Positions 1 to 8,080 of a stretch of DNA of 64,000 nt are shown here, piece after piece. The notes below the pieces were generated by a model. It searched no databases. It was not told where the DNA came from and saw only the letters and a list, made by a program, of their open reading frames with translations. The number at the start of each line of letters is the position of its first letter. The stretch's first letter is position 1. This DNA is from Duganella sp. BuS-21. GTDB taxonomy: Bacteria; Pseudomonadota; Gammaproteobacteria; Burkholderiales; Burkholderiaceae_D. The stretch is from assembly GCA_041874725.1 (NCBI GenBank), contig CP097466.1, positions 3,224,001 to 3,288,000 of the forward strand. Reading direction: 5' to 3'. Made by a program: the position numbers and the translations under genes.

Positions 1-1
1 C

Positions 2-985
2 AAGGGCGGCATCCTGGGCCGCCAGATCCAGCTGGTCGAACGCGACGACGAAGCCAAGCCCGAACGCGGCGTGCAGATCGCGCAGGAACTGATCAACAAG
101 GAAAAAGTCGTCGCCACCGTCGGCTACATCAACACCGGCGTGGCGCTGGCCTCGCAGCGCTTCTACCAGGACGCCAAAATCCCGGTCATGAACAACGTCG
201 CCACCGGCTCCATCATCACCAAGCAGTTCGCCGACCAGCCGGAGAACTACATCTTCCGCAATTCCGCCAACGACCAGATTCAGTCGCACATGATCATCAA
301 GGAAGCGGTCGACAATCGCAAGTTCAAGAAGGTCGCCATTTTGGCCGACTCCACCAACTACGGCCAGCTCGGCCGTGAAGACCTGGAAAAAGCCCTGGCC
401 GAGAAAAGCCTGAAGGCCGTCGCCATCGAGAAGTACAACATCAAGGACGTCGACATGACGGCCCAGTTGCTCAAGGCCAAGCAGGCCGGCGCCGAAGTGG
501 TGCTGACCTACGGCATCGGTCCCGAGCTGGCGCAGATCGCCAACGGCATGGAAAAACTCGGCTGGAAAGTGCCGCTGATCGGCAGCTGGACCCTGTCGAT
601 GGCCAACTTCATCGACAACGCCGGCAAGAACGGCAACGGCACCCGCATGCCGCAGACCTTCATCCAGGACGCCAACACGCCCAAGCGCAAGGCCTTCATC
701 GACGCCTACGCCAAGGCCTACAATCCGCCGCAGGGTCGCATGCCGTCGCCGGTATCGGCCGCGCAGGGCTATGACTCGATCTACCTGCTGGCCGCGGCCA
801 TCAAGCAGGCCGGCAGCACCGACGGCCCGAAAGTCAAAGCCGCGCTGGAAAACCTGGCAGAAAAAGTCGAGGGCGTGGTCACCACCTACGCCAAGCCGTA
901 CAGCAAGGATGACCACGAGGCCATCAACGCCGAGATCACCGTGTTCGGCGAAGTCAAGGACGGCAAAGTGGTCCTGGCCAAGTAA
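2..985 (+). CDS. livK: Branched-chain amino acid ABC transporter substrate-binding protein (5' truncated by window)
   Basis: This is the periplasmic binding protein of a liv-type importer for branched-chain amino acids or related amides. The frame is open from base 2, so the true start and signal peptide lie outside the window. A GTG at 71 is internal coding sequence, not a start. The visible 327 residues carry the type-I periplasmic-binding fold of the Peripla_BP_6 family: an early VERDDEAKPE stretch, then VATVGYINTGVALAS, and a second lobe with ADSTNYGQLGREDLEKAL. Permease and ATPase genes follow on the same strand, which supports the assignment. Ligand specificity cannot be read from the sequence. 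A strong hairpin lies between this gene and livH. Confidence 0.92.
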   Translation, partial: KGGILGRQIQLVERDDEAKPERGVQIAQELINKEKVVATVGYINTGVALASQRFYQDAKIPVMNNVATGSIITKQFADQPENYIFRNSANDQIQSHMIIKEAVDNRKFKKVAILADSTNYGQLGREDLEKALAEKSLKAVAIEKYNIKDVDMTAQLLKAKQAGAEVVLTYGIGPELAQIANGMEKLGWKVPLIGSWTLSMANFIDNAGKNGNGTRMPQTFIQDANTPKRKAFIDAYAKAYNPPQGRMPSPVSAAQGYDSIYLLAAAIKQAGSTDGPKVKAALENLAEKVEGVVTTYAKPYSKDDHEAINAEITVFGEVKDGKVVLAK

Positions 986-1007
986 GGCTGTCGAAATAGC
1001 GCGCCAC

Positions 1008-1040
1008 AATGGCCAGGTTTGTTGAACAAGCCTGGCCATT
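1008..1040 (+). terminator. Stem-loop between livK and livH, likely partial terminator or mRNA stabiliser
   Basis: A perfect 10-bp inverted repeat (AATGGCCAGG at 1008-1017, CCTGGCCATT at 1031-1040) encloses a 13-base loop and is followed by TTCTTG. It sits 23 bases after the livK stop and ends 17 bases before the livH ATG. In binding-protein-dependent importers such hairpins commonly let the binding protein be made in excess over the membrane parts. That role is inferred here. Confidence 0.6.
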
Positions 1041-1057
1041 TTCTTGTCGGGGAAAAT

Positions 1058-1948
1058 ATGGAAATTCTATTGCAACTGGTGTTCAGCGGCATCGCGCTGG
1101 GCATGATCTACGCGGTGATCGCCTTCGGCTACCAGCTCACCTTCGCCACCTCCGGCACGCTCAACTTCGGCCAGGGCGAGTCGCTGATGCTGGGCGCCCT
1201 GGTCGGGCTTAGCCTGGTCGGCACCATCCACGGCGGCCCTTACATGAGCTACCTGCTGATGATTCCCCTGGTGCTGGTGTTCGGCGCGCTGCAGGGCATG
1301 TTCGTCGAATGGATAGGCGTGCGGCCGGCGATCAAGATCAAATCCGAATTCGGCTGGATCATGTCCACCATCGCGCTGGCCATCATCTTCAAGAACGTGG
1401 CCGAGAACATCTGGGGCAAGGACGATCTGACCTTCCCGTCGCCGCTGTCGTCGGCGCCGATCGAAATCCTCGGCGCCAACGTGCAGCCGATGCAGATCGC
1501 GGTGGTGGTGGGCGCGCTGGCCATCATGGCGGCGGTCGAAATCTTCAACCGCAAATCGATCTACGGCAAGGCCGTGGTGGCCACCGCCAACGACCGCGAT
1601 GCGGCGGGGCTGATGGGCATCAACACCGGCATGGTGATCACGTTTTCGTATGCGCTGTCGTCGGCCGTCGCCGCCTTCGCCGGCGTGCTGGTGGCGCCGC
1701 TGACGCTGACCGGCGCCACCATGGGCGCCTCGCTCGGCCTGAAGGCCTTCGCGGTGGCCATCATCGGCGGCCTGACCTCGGGCGTGGGCGCCATCGTCGG
1801 CGGGCTGATACTGGGCATCGTCGAAACCACGGCCGGCTACTACATCTCCACCGGCTACAAGGACGTACCGGGCTTGCTGCTGCTGTTGCTGGTGCTGGCG
1901 TTCAAGCCGTCCGGTCTGTTCGGCAAAGCCGCCATCAAAAAGGTCTGA
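1058..1948 (+). CDS. livH: Branched-chain amino acid ABC transporter permease LivH
   Basis: This 296-residue inner-membrane permease belongs to the LivH family (BPD_transp_2 fold). The ATG at 1058 is preferred over an upstream TTG at 1019, because it follows a purine-rich GGGGAA ribosome site and gives the usual start MEILLQLVFSGIALG. The TTG would start inside the stem-loop. Visible family features are several hydrophobic helices, the N-terminal YQLTFATSGTLNFGQGE segment, and an EAA-like loop around ATANDRDAAGLMGINTG. It ends 3 bases before the livMG fusion, so the two are translated together. It would pair with the LivM half of that protein to form the membrane channel. Confidence 0.95.
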   Translation: MEILLQLVFSGIALGMIYAVIAFGYQLTFATSGTLNFGQGESLMLGALVGLSLVGTIHGGPYMSYLLMIPLVLVFGALQGMFVEWIGVRPAIKIKSEFGWIMSTIALAIIFKNVAENIWGKDDLTFPSPLSSAPIEILGANVQPMQIAVVVGALAIMAAVEIFNRKSIYGKAVVATANDRDAAGLMGINTGMVITFSYALSSAVAAFAGVLVAPLTLTGATMGASLGLKAFAVAIIGGLTSGVGAIVGGLILGIVETTAGYYISTGYKDVPGLLLLLLVLAFKPSGLFGKAAIKKV

Positions 1949-1951
1949 CCC

Positions 1952-3901
1952 ATGAAGAAATCCATCGTCGCGGCAAGCGTAGTGGGACTGGCGGTACTGG
2001 CGCTGTATCCGGTGCTGATCCCGAATCCCTACTACATCCATTTGTTTGAAACCATTTTGATCTACGCCATCCTGCTGTTCGGGCTCGATATCGTGGTCGG
2101 CTACACCGGTCAGGTGTCGCTGGGCCACGCGGGCCTGTTCGGCATCGGCTCGTATGTGACGGGCGTGCTGGTGTTCAAGCTGGCGGCACCGTTCTGGCTG
2201 GCGATACCGGCCTCGGTGATCGGCGCGGCCATCTTCGGCGCCATCCTGGCGCTGCCGGCGTTGCGCGTCACCGGGCCTTACCTGGCGATGGTCACGCTGG
2301 CCTTCGGCACCATCATCCAGATTCTCATTAATGAGATGACCTTCCTCACCGAAGGCCCGATGGGCATCAAGGTCTCCAAGCCGCTGCTGTTCGGCCAGAA
2401 GCTCAGTGAAGTCGAGTACTACTACCTGGTCGCCGCACTGATGGTGGTGTCCTTGGTGGTGGTGCACCGCATCCTCAAATCCAACCTGGGGCGCGCGTTC
2501 GAAGCACTGCGCGACAGCCCGATCGCCTCCGACTGCATGGGCGTATCGGTGTACCGCTACAAGGTGTACGCCTTCATCATCAGCGCCGGCTTCGCCGGGC
2601 TGGCCGGCAGCCTGTATGCGTACTCGGAAGAGTACATCAACCCCAGCGCCTACACCTTCGAGCTGACCATCCTGTTCCTGCTGGCGGTGATCATGGGCGG
2701 ACGCAAGACCCGTTCGGGCGCGCTGATCGGCGCCATGATCGTGGTCATGCTACCCAGCCTGCTGGCCGACATTGAACTGTTCCGCCAGATCGCGGTGGCC
2801 GCCGCCGTGCTGGGCGTGATCGGCGCCGCGCTGGCGATCGCCCGCAAGCGCGCCACGCCGCGCGACGTGCTGGTGCCGCTGATCGCCACCATCGGCATGG
2901 CGGCGTTCTCGTTCAAGCTGGAGAACATCGTCGACTGGCGCCTGACCATCTTCGGCTTGATGACGCTGTTCGTGGTGTACTACCTGCAGGACGGCATCGT
3001 CGGCTTCCTGCTAGGGCTGATGGGACGCGGCACGGTGCACGCCAAGGCGGTGCAGGCCAGCGGCGCCGAGCCGTTCCCGCGCGCGCAAGTCGGCAAGAGC
3101 GGCGACAGCCTGCTCAACGTCGAGCAGATCCTGATGCAGTTCGGCGGCCTGAAAGCGCTGAACCAGGTGGACCTGAACGTGATCCAGGGCTCGGTACACG
3201 GCTTGATCGGACCGAATGGTTCGGGCAAGAGCACGATGATGAACGTGCTGACCGGGATCTACAAACCGACGGCGGGCGCGGTGGCGTTTTCCGGCGCGCT
3301 GATCTCCGGCCGCACGCCATCCGAAATCGCGCTGGGCGGCGTCGCGCGCACCTTCCAGAACGTGCAGCTGTTCGGCGAAATGACGGCCACGGAAAACGTC
3401 CTGGTCGGCCTCCACAACACCTTCAAATCGAATGTGCTGGACGTGATGCTGCAAACGCCGCGCTACAAGCGCGAGGAAAAGTCCGCGCGCGAGCGGGCCG
3501 CCAGCATCCTCGAGTTTGTCGGCCTGTCCGACCTGGCGGACGAAGAAGCGCGCAACCTCCCGTATGGCAAACAACGCCTGCTGGAAATCGGCCGCGCGCT
3601 GGGCCTCAGTCCACGCCTGCTGCTGCTGGATGAACCGGCGGCCGGCCTGACCGCGCCGGACATCAAGGAACTGATGGCCATCATCCGCAAGATCCGCGAC
3701 CACGGCATCACCATCATCCTGATCGAGCACCACATGGACGTGGTGATGGCGCTGTCGGACACGGTGACGGTGCTCGATTTCGGCCAAAAGATCGCCGAAG
3801 GCAAACCGGCGGCGGTGCAAAGCGATCCGAAAGTGATCGAAGCGTATTTGGGCGGCAGCAGTGAAGAACACGGCGGGACCAAAGCGCCGACGGCGCACTA
3901 A
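1952..3901 (+). CDS. livM: Fused LivM-LivG: branched-chain amino acid ABC permease with ATPase domain
   Basis: The 649-residue protein joins the second permease and the first ATPase of the importer. Residues 1 to about 350 form a LivM-like membrane domain, including GYTGQVSLGHAGLFGIGSY and many hydrophobic helices. A linker of about 30 residues follows. From about residue 385 a LivG-type nucleotide-binding domain begins, with Walker A GPNGSGKST (from residue 420), the LivG-like LPYGKQRLLEIGRAL signature region, Walker B LLLLDEPAAG, and a switch His in LIEHHMD. In most bacteria these are two genes; fused forms occur in some Burkholderiales. The start has a weak ribosome site and follows livH by 3 bases. 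No frameshift or stop is seen at the join. Confidence 0.93.
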   Translation: MKKSIVAASVVGLAVLALYPVLIPNPYYIHLFETILIYAILLFGLDIVVGYTGQVSLGHAGLFGIGSYVTGVLVFKLAAPFWLAIPASVIGAAIFGAILALPALRVTGPYLAMVTLAFGTIIQILINEMTFLTEGPMGIKVSKPLLFGQKLSEVEYYYLVAALMVVSLVVVHRILKSNLGRAFEALRDSPIASDCMGVSVYRYKVYAFIISAGFAGLAGSLYAYSEEYINPSAYTFELTILFLLAVIMGGRKTRSGALIGAMIVVMLPSLLADIELFRQIAVAAAVLGVIGAALAIARKRATPRDVLVPLIATIGMAAFSFKLENIVDWRLTIFGLMTLFVVYYLQDGIVGFLLGLMGRGTVHAKAVQASGAEPFPRAQVGKSGDSLLNVEQILMQFGGLKALNQVDLNVIQGSVHGLIGPNGSGKSTMMNVLTGIYKPTAGAVAFSGALISGRTPSEIALGGVARTFQNVQLFGEMTATENVLVGLHNTFKSNVLDVMLQTPRYKREEKSARERAASILEFVGLSDLADEEARNLPYGKQRLLEIGRALGLSPRLLLLDEPAAGLTAPDIKELMAIIRKIRDHGITIILIEHHMDVVMALSDTVTVLDFGQKIAEGKPAAVQSDPKVIEAYLGGSSEEHGGTKAPTAH

Positions 3902-3913
3902 CGAGGACACGAC

Positions 3914-4633
3914 ATGCTAACGATCACCAATCTGCACGCCGCTTACGGCAAAGTCGAAGTCCTGCACGGCATCTCGCTGGACGTCCCGAAAGGAAAGCTG
4001 GTCACGCTGATCGGCTCCAACGGCGCCGGCAAAACCACCACCATGCGCGCCATCTCCGGCATGATCAAACCGAAAGGCGGCAAGGTCACGCTGGACGGCA
4101 AGGACATCACCGGCTACGACTCGCACAGGATCGCGCGCGCCGGACTGGCGCACTCGCCGGAAGGCCGGCGCGTGTTCGCCTCGATGAGCGTCACGGACAA
4201 CCTGCTGCTGGGCGCCTTCCCGCGCTTCACGCGGGCGCGGCCGAAAGGCGACATCAAGCACGATCTGGAAAAAGCGCTGGAGCTATTCCCGCGCTTGAAG
4301 GAGCGTCAACATCAGCTGGCCGGCACGCTCTCCGGCGGCGAACAGCAAATGCTGGCGATGGCGCGCGCGGTCATGCTCAATCCCGACGTGGTGTTACTGG
4401 ACGAACCGTCGATGGGCCTGGCCCCGATCCTGGTGGAAGAAGTGTTCCGCATCATCCAGCGTTTGAAATCGGAGGGGGTCACGATGCTGCTGGTGGAACA
4501 ATTCGCCGCCGCCGCACTGAATGTGGCCGATTACGGCTACGTCCTTGAAAACGGCAGCATCTCGGTCCACGGCCCCGCCGAAAGCCTGAAAACCGACCCC
4601 AAAGTCATCGCCGCCTATCTCGGCGGCCATTAA
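3914..4633 (+). CDS. livF: Branched-chain amino acid ABC transporter ATP-binding protein LivF
   Basis: This 239-residue ATPase is the second nucleotide-binding subunit of the importer. Visible motifs are Walker A GSNGAGKTTT, the LivF-type SPEGRRVFASMSV Q-loop region, the signature LSGGEQQMLAMARA, Walker B VVLLDEPSMGLAP and the switch segment LLVEQFAAAAL. The length is typical of LivF. It follows livMG by 12 bases with an AGGA ribosome site at 3903-3906, so livKH(MG)F is one operon. It is the last gene before the transposase unit. Confidence 0.95.
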   Translation: MLTITNLHAAYGKVEVLHGISLDVPKGKLVTLIGSNGAGKTTTMRAISGMIKPKGGKVTLDGKDITGYDSHRIARAGLAHSPEGRRVFASMSVTDNLLLGAFPRFTRARPKGDIKHDLEKALELFPRLKERQHQLAGTLSGGEQQMLAMARAVMLNPDVVLLDEPSMGLAPILVEEVFRIIQRLKSEGVTMLLVEQFAAAALNVADYGYVLENGSISVHGPAESLKTDPKVIAAYLGGH

Positions 4634-4642
4634 GTCGCTAAG

Positions 4643-4668
4643 TCGGGGTCAGTTCCGACATTCGGACA
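4643..4668 (+). repeat. Left terminal inverted repeat of the RAYT unit
   Basis: This 26-bp sequence is repeated exactly in inverted orientation at 5587-5612. It starts 9 bases after the livF stop and contains an internal partial palindrome (TCCGACATTCGGA). Confidence 0.85.
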
Positions 4669-4670
4669 TT

Positions 4671-5510
4671 TCATCGCGCGCGATATTTTTTAATGGCGCG
4701 ACTGACGGTCTTGGCGGACAGGCCGAAATGGGCGGCGATCTGCTCCATCGTGTAAGCGGTAGAGGCGAAGGCCCGGGCCATCGCCTCGTTGCGGGCGGCG
4801 GACTGGTTGACATAGTCTTCCAAAGCCAGCGCCAGCGCCCGGCGCTGCTGTCGGGCTACTGTTTTATGCTGTTGAGCACGTTCGGGGCGCCGCATGCTGG
4901 CGACGAATTCATCATCGCCCAGAATGAGTTGATGTCTTGTGTTGGCTAGCGGACTGGCGGCCCCGATTCCTTCGATCACGAATTGGCGGTACGCCGCGAT
5001 GGCATCCGCCGGGACTGCGCCGAAGTTGTTCAATGTGGAGTGGATGTCCAGCCATGGCTGCGGCGTGTGTAGGCCGACAATGTAGGGATAGCTGCTCCAT
5101 GGCCACTCGTCGGGTAGGCCGACCATCCTGGCGCGCACCGGATTAAGCACGACATAGCGCGTGAGTTCCAGCAAATACGGATGCTGTTGCACCAGCACAC
5201 AGTGATAGCGCCCCTGGAACAGATGTCCGACAACATGATGCCGGCGATTGAAATATTGGGAATACAGTCCATTCAACTGTTGCATGCCCCGCGACAAATT
5301 GCCCTCCACAGTTTGCACCACAAGATGATAGTGATTACTCATCTGGCAAAATCCGTGGATCACAAAGTTATATCGTGAGCATACCTCGCCCAATATCGAC
5401 AGCCACACCAGACGATCGTTCTGGTCGACATAGATCAGCGCCCTTCGATCGCCGCGAGAGCTCACGTGATAAAGTGCACCAGGAAATTGTAGTCGTATAG
5501 GGCGGCTCAT
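4671..5510 (-). CDS. REP-associated tyrosine transposase (RAYT, Y1_Tnp family)
   Basis: The 279-residue protein is a single-strand DNA transposase of the Y1/HUH superfamily, related to IS200 TnpA and E. coli TnpA-REP. The metal-binding element is His60-Tyr-His62 in MSNHYHLVVQT. The catalytic tyrosine is expected in the helix GLYSQYFNRRH (Tyr83 or Tyr86), followed by the RAYT-typical GHLFQGRYH. The C-terminal 35 residues (MEQIAAHFGLSAKTVSRAIK) form a helix-turn-helix, an addition seen in many proteobacterial RAYTs. The gene appears intact and lies inside the inverted repeats. Such proteins act on REP palindromes; activity here is inferred. Confidence 0.92.
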   Translation of the reverse strand: MSRPIRLQFPGALYHVSSRGDRRALIYVDQNDRLVWLSILGEVCSRYNFVIHGFCQMSNHYHLVVQTVEGNLSRGMQQLNGLYSQYFNRRHHVVGHLFQGRYHCVLVQQHPYLLELTRYVVLNPVRARMVGLPDEWPWSSYPYIVGLHTPQPWLDIHSTLNNFGAVPADAIAAYRQFVIEGIGAASPLANTRHQLILGDDEFVASMRRPERAQQHKTVARQQRRALALALEDYVNQSAARNEAMARAFASTAYTMEQIAAHFGLSAKTVSRAIKKYRAR

Positions 5511-5586
5511 TCGTGCATTCTAGCGATGCCTATAGCGCTGCGAATGCGCCAGCTCAACGATTAAGCGGACAATATGGATGGGTTCG

Positions 5587-5612
5587 TGTCCGAATGTCGG
5601 AACTGACCCCGA
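5587..5612 (-). repeat. Right terminal inverted repeat of the RAYT unit
   Basis: This is the exact reverse complement of 4643-4668. Its last base is immediately before an ATG at 5613 that opens the aldo/keto reductase frame, so the element abuts that gene. Confidence 0.85.
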
Positions 5613-5627
5613 ATGATGAGGTGGCTA

Positions 5628-6437
5628 ATGGATGTGCGGCTGGGGCAGGGGACTTGGAATATGGGCGAGGAGGCGTCGCGCAGGCAGGAGGAGGTGCGGG
5701 CCTTGCAGTTGGGGCTTGATCTCGGCATGACGCTGATCGATACCGCCGAGATGTATGGCGAGGGCGGGGCAGAGGAGGTGGTGGGCGAGGCCATCGCCGG
5801 GCGGCGCGATGAGGCGTTTGTCGTCAGCAAGGTCTATCCGCACAACGCCAGCGTCGACGGCGTGCAGGCCGCCTGCGAACGCAGCTTGCGGCGCTTGAAG
5901 GTCGATGCCATCGATCTGTATCTGCTGCACTGGCAGGGCCATCACCCGCTGGCCGAGACCTTCGACGGCTTCGAGACGCTGAAGAAGGCCGGCAAGATCA
6001 AGGCCTACGGCGTCAGCAACTTCGATCTTGAAAACATGCAGGAGGCGATGACGTATGGCGCCCCCGCCACCAACCAGGTGCTGTACAACCTGATGAAGCG
6101 CGGGATCGAGTTCGATCTGCTGCCGTGGGCGCGCGCCCAGGGCTTGCCCATCATGGCTTACTCGCCGCTCGAAACCCACGGCCGCGAACAGGCCGCGCTG
6201 CTGGGTAATCCCGGCCTCAAGGCCGTCGCCGAGGCGCATGGCGTGACGCCTGCGCAGATCGCGCTGGCCTGGGTGCTGCACCAGGATGGGGTGATCGCTA
6301 TCCCCAAGGCCGTCGATCCTGTACACTTGCGCGCCAACCGCGCTGCGGCTGATCTCCGGCTGTCCGCCGACGATCTGGCCGCTCTGGACCAAGCATTCCC
6401 GCCGCCGCGCCGCCGTCGCGCGCTGGATATGCGTTAA
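5628..6437 (+). CDS. Aldo/keto reductase (N-terminus altered by adjacent RAYT unit)
   Basis: This is an NADPH-dependent aldo/keto reductase of about 269 residues, a cytoplasmic TIM-barrel enzyme. The catalytic tetrad is visible as Asp38 (LIDTAEMYG), Tyr43, Lys68 (VVSKVY) and His101 (LLHWQGH). An NADP-binding segment ([17 protein letters not shown]) lies near the C-terminus. The ATG at 5628 is chosen because GAGG (5618-5621) sits 6 bases before it; an in-frame ATG at 5613 has no ribosome site and touches the transposase repeat. Close relatives usually start about a dozen residues further upstream, with a beta-hairpin before LGQGTW. That part seems to have been replaced by the insertion. The substrate is unknown. 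Confidence 0.88.
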   Translation: MDVRLGQGTWNMGEEASRRQEEVRALQLGLDLGMTLIDTAEMYGEGGAEEVVGEAIAGRRDEAFVVSKVYPHNASVDGVQAACERSLRRLKVDAIDLYLLHWQGHHPLAETFDGFETLKKAGKIKAYGVSNFDLENMQEAMTYGAPATNQVLYNLMKRGIEFDLLPWARAQGLPIMAYSPLETHGREQAALLGNPGLKAVAEAHGVTPAQIALAWVLHQDGVIAIPKAVDPVHLRANRAAADLRLSADDLAALDQAFPPPRRRRALDMR

Positions 6438-6450
6438 ATGAAAAATTGTT

Positions 6451-7521
6451 ATGCTAAATCGACTCAAGCAGCTGTTCTCCCCTAAAGATATCAGCGGCCA
6501 CACGCTGCTCAACACCTACTGCACCGTGGCCGATGCGCCCAAGCCGGACTTCCCGCACACCGTCAACGGCCGCCGCGACCTGAGCAGCGCCGAACTGTCG
6601 TCGCACCTGAACGGCATGATGCACCTGCTGGCGGGACAGGCCAAGGGCGGCATGACGCGCACCCGCTATCACGTGATCCGCCACCTGCAACGCGTGCAGC
6701 AGCATCTGAGCTTCGCCGTCGATCCTGCCGATTTGCCTGCCTTCCACGCCTGGGCCGAAGCGGCCAACGCCATCGTCTTCATGGAAGACGGCAGCGTGCG
6801 CGATCCGCAGGGACGCGTGCTGTTGTCGGTCGCCGGCGATGGCGATGCCAAGGCCGTGGTGCCATATCCGCCGCAAGCCTGGCAGCGCAAGGCGCGCACC
6901 GACGAGCAACTGGCCGCGCGCGGTGTCATCGTGCCGGCCGACCTGCCGCCGCTGGTGTCCGAGCCCGAGCTGCGCCTGCGCGCGCCGGAGGACATCCTGC
7001 GCCGCATGCTGGCCTTGTTCGTGGTCGCCATCCGCGCCGAGTCGCTGAACAGCAAAACGCCGATCACGGTCGCCGATTTGCAGCAGCGCTTCCCGCCGGC
7101 CTTCGCCAACCTGACCGATGCCGAACGCGCTTTCCTGGCGCAGGAAGCGCCGTCGGAGCAGGAGATCACGCAATTCCTATGGCGCTATGAAGCCATCCTG
7201 GTGCTGCAATGGGCGCTCGGCCTGCAGGACGCGCTGCCGTTCGCTGATGCGATCTGCGACGTGTCGTCTATCTCCAGCACCGTCATCGATCGCGGCACCG
7301 AAGGACTGCGCAAGCAGCCGGTCGCCCGTTCCGGCAGCGAGATCCTCGATGCGCTGGACCTGCATTACCGCCTGCACTGGGCCAGTCGCCAGGCCATCCT
7401 GAAGAAAACCCCGGTTCCCGCCGACTTGAATGACGGCGTGCTGCAGGAACGCCACCTGGCCCTGAACTGGCTGGTGCGCTTCGAAGACCGCGAGTGGGAT
7501 GATGTCGATACGCCAACCTGA
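6451..7521 (+). CDS. DUF4272 domain-containing protein
   Basis: This 356-residue protein has no signal peptide or membrane segment and is predicted cytoplasmic. The second half fits DUF4272, with LRAPEDILRRMLALFVVAIRAES, then WRYEAILVLQWALGL, ICDVSSI, and DLHYRLHWASRQ near the end followed by ERHLALNWLVRF. DUF4272 has no established function. The first 130 residues are less conserved in my recall. It starts 13 bases after the aldo/keto reductase stop, so the two may share a transcript, but no clear ribosome site precedes the ATG. The family call is from memory of conserved motifs. Confidence 0.75.
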   Translation: MLNRLKQLFSPKDISGHTLLNTYCTVADAPKPDFPHTVNGRRDLSSAELSSHLNGMMHLLAGQAKGGMTRTRYHVIRHLQRVQQHLSFAVDPADLPAFHAWAEAANAIVFMEDGSVRDPQGRVLLSVAGDGDAKAVVPYPPQAWQRKARTDEQLAARGVIVPADLPPLVSEPELRLRAPEDILRRMLALFVVAIRAESLNSKTPITVADLQQRFPPAFANLTDAERAFLAQEAPSEQEITQFLWRYEAILVLQWALGLQDALPFADAICDVSSISSTVIDRGTEGLRKQPVARSGSEILDALDLHYRLHWASRQAILKKTPVPADLNDGVLQERHLALNWLVRFEDREWDDVDTPT

Positions 7522-7601
7522 GTAGTGTGGGGTGGCGCACGGAGCACCAAATCGAGCCGGACTATGCTGTTTCTATCGAAGCCCACTCAAGGAGCACGGA
7601 T

Positions 7602-8006
7602 ATGAACAGCAAACGCATCTCGGCCGCCGTACTGGTGGTCATGCTAGGCGTGGCCGGCGCAGCTTCGGCGCAAAACCGCCATGATAATGATCGCCACGAT
7701 CGCCACGATCGCCGCGACAACGACCGTGACCGCTACAGCCAGGATCGCCGCAACGACCGCAATGATTATCGCCAGGACGACGACCGTGGCCGCGACCATG
7801 ACCGTGGCGCCGGCCCGCGCCACAACCTGCATAAGGGCAGCCGCCTGCCGCCTGAATATCGCAATCGCCAATACGTGGTCGATAACTGGCGCGCGCACCG
7901 CCTGAGCGCACCGCCGCGCGGCTACCACTGGGTGCAAACCGGCGGCGACTATGTGCTGGTCGCCATCACCACCGGCATCATCGCCAGTATGCTGCTCAGT
8001 AATTGA
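7602..8006 (+). CDS. RcnB-like periplasmic protein
   Basis: The protein is 134 residues. The ATG at 7602 has a GGAGC ribosome site and opens a signal peptide (MNSKRISAAVLVVMLGVAGAASA). A longer in-frame ORF starting at 7527 lacks these features. After the signal comes a highly charged stretch of His, Asp, Arg and Asn repeats (about residues 25-70), then the RcnB family core: LPPEYRNRQYVVDNWRAHRL, PPRGYHWVQTGGDYVLVAI and a hydrophobic end TGIIASMLL. RcnB of E. coli is a periplasmic protein involved in nickel/cobalt homeostasis. Many paralogues share only the fold, so a metal role here is tentative. No rcnA-like exporter lies nearby. Confidence 0.82.
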   Translation: MNSKRISAAVLVVMLGVAGAASAQNRHDNDRHDRHDRRDNDRDRYSQDRRNDRNDYRQDDDRGRDHDRGAGPRHNLHKGSRLPPEYRNRQYVVDNWRAHRLSAPPRGYHWVQTGGDYVLVAITTGIIASMLLSN

Positions 8007-8080
8007 GGATTGCATCGCGTCGTGTAGACGTAGTCTGACTGACTTGCTACGATAGGCCTTTTGCATATCGGGAGCCCGGG

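Larger units (their letters stand above)
4643..5612. mobile_element. RAYT transposase unit bounded by perfect 26-bp inverted repeats
   Basis: The unit is 970 bp. Its left end (4643-4668) and right end (5587-5612) are perfect inverted copies of each other, beginning TCGGGGTCAG on the left and ending CTGACCCCGA on the right. The enclosed gene is a REP-associated tyrosine transposase. Single-copy RAYT genes normally lie within REP-like palindromic DNA that they can mobilise; paired copies of the target repeat around the gene fit that arrangement. No other copy of this repeat was noticed in the window. Confidence 0.8.
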
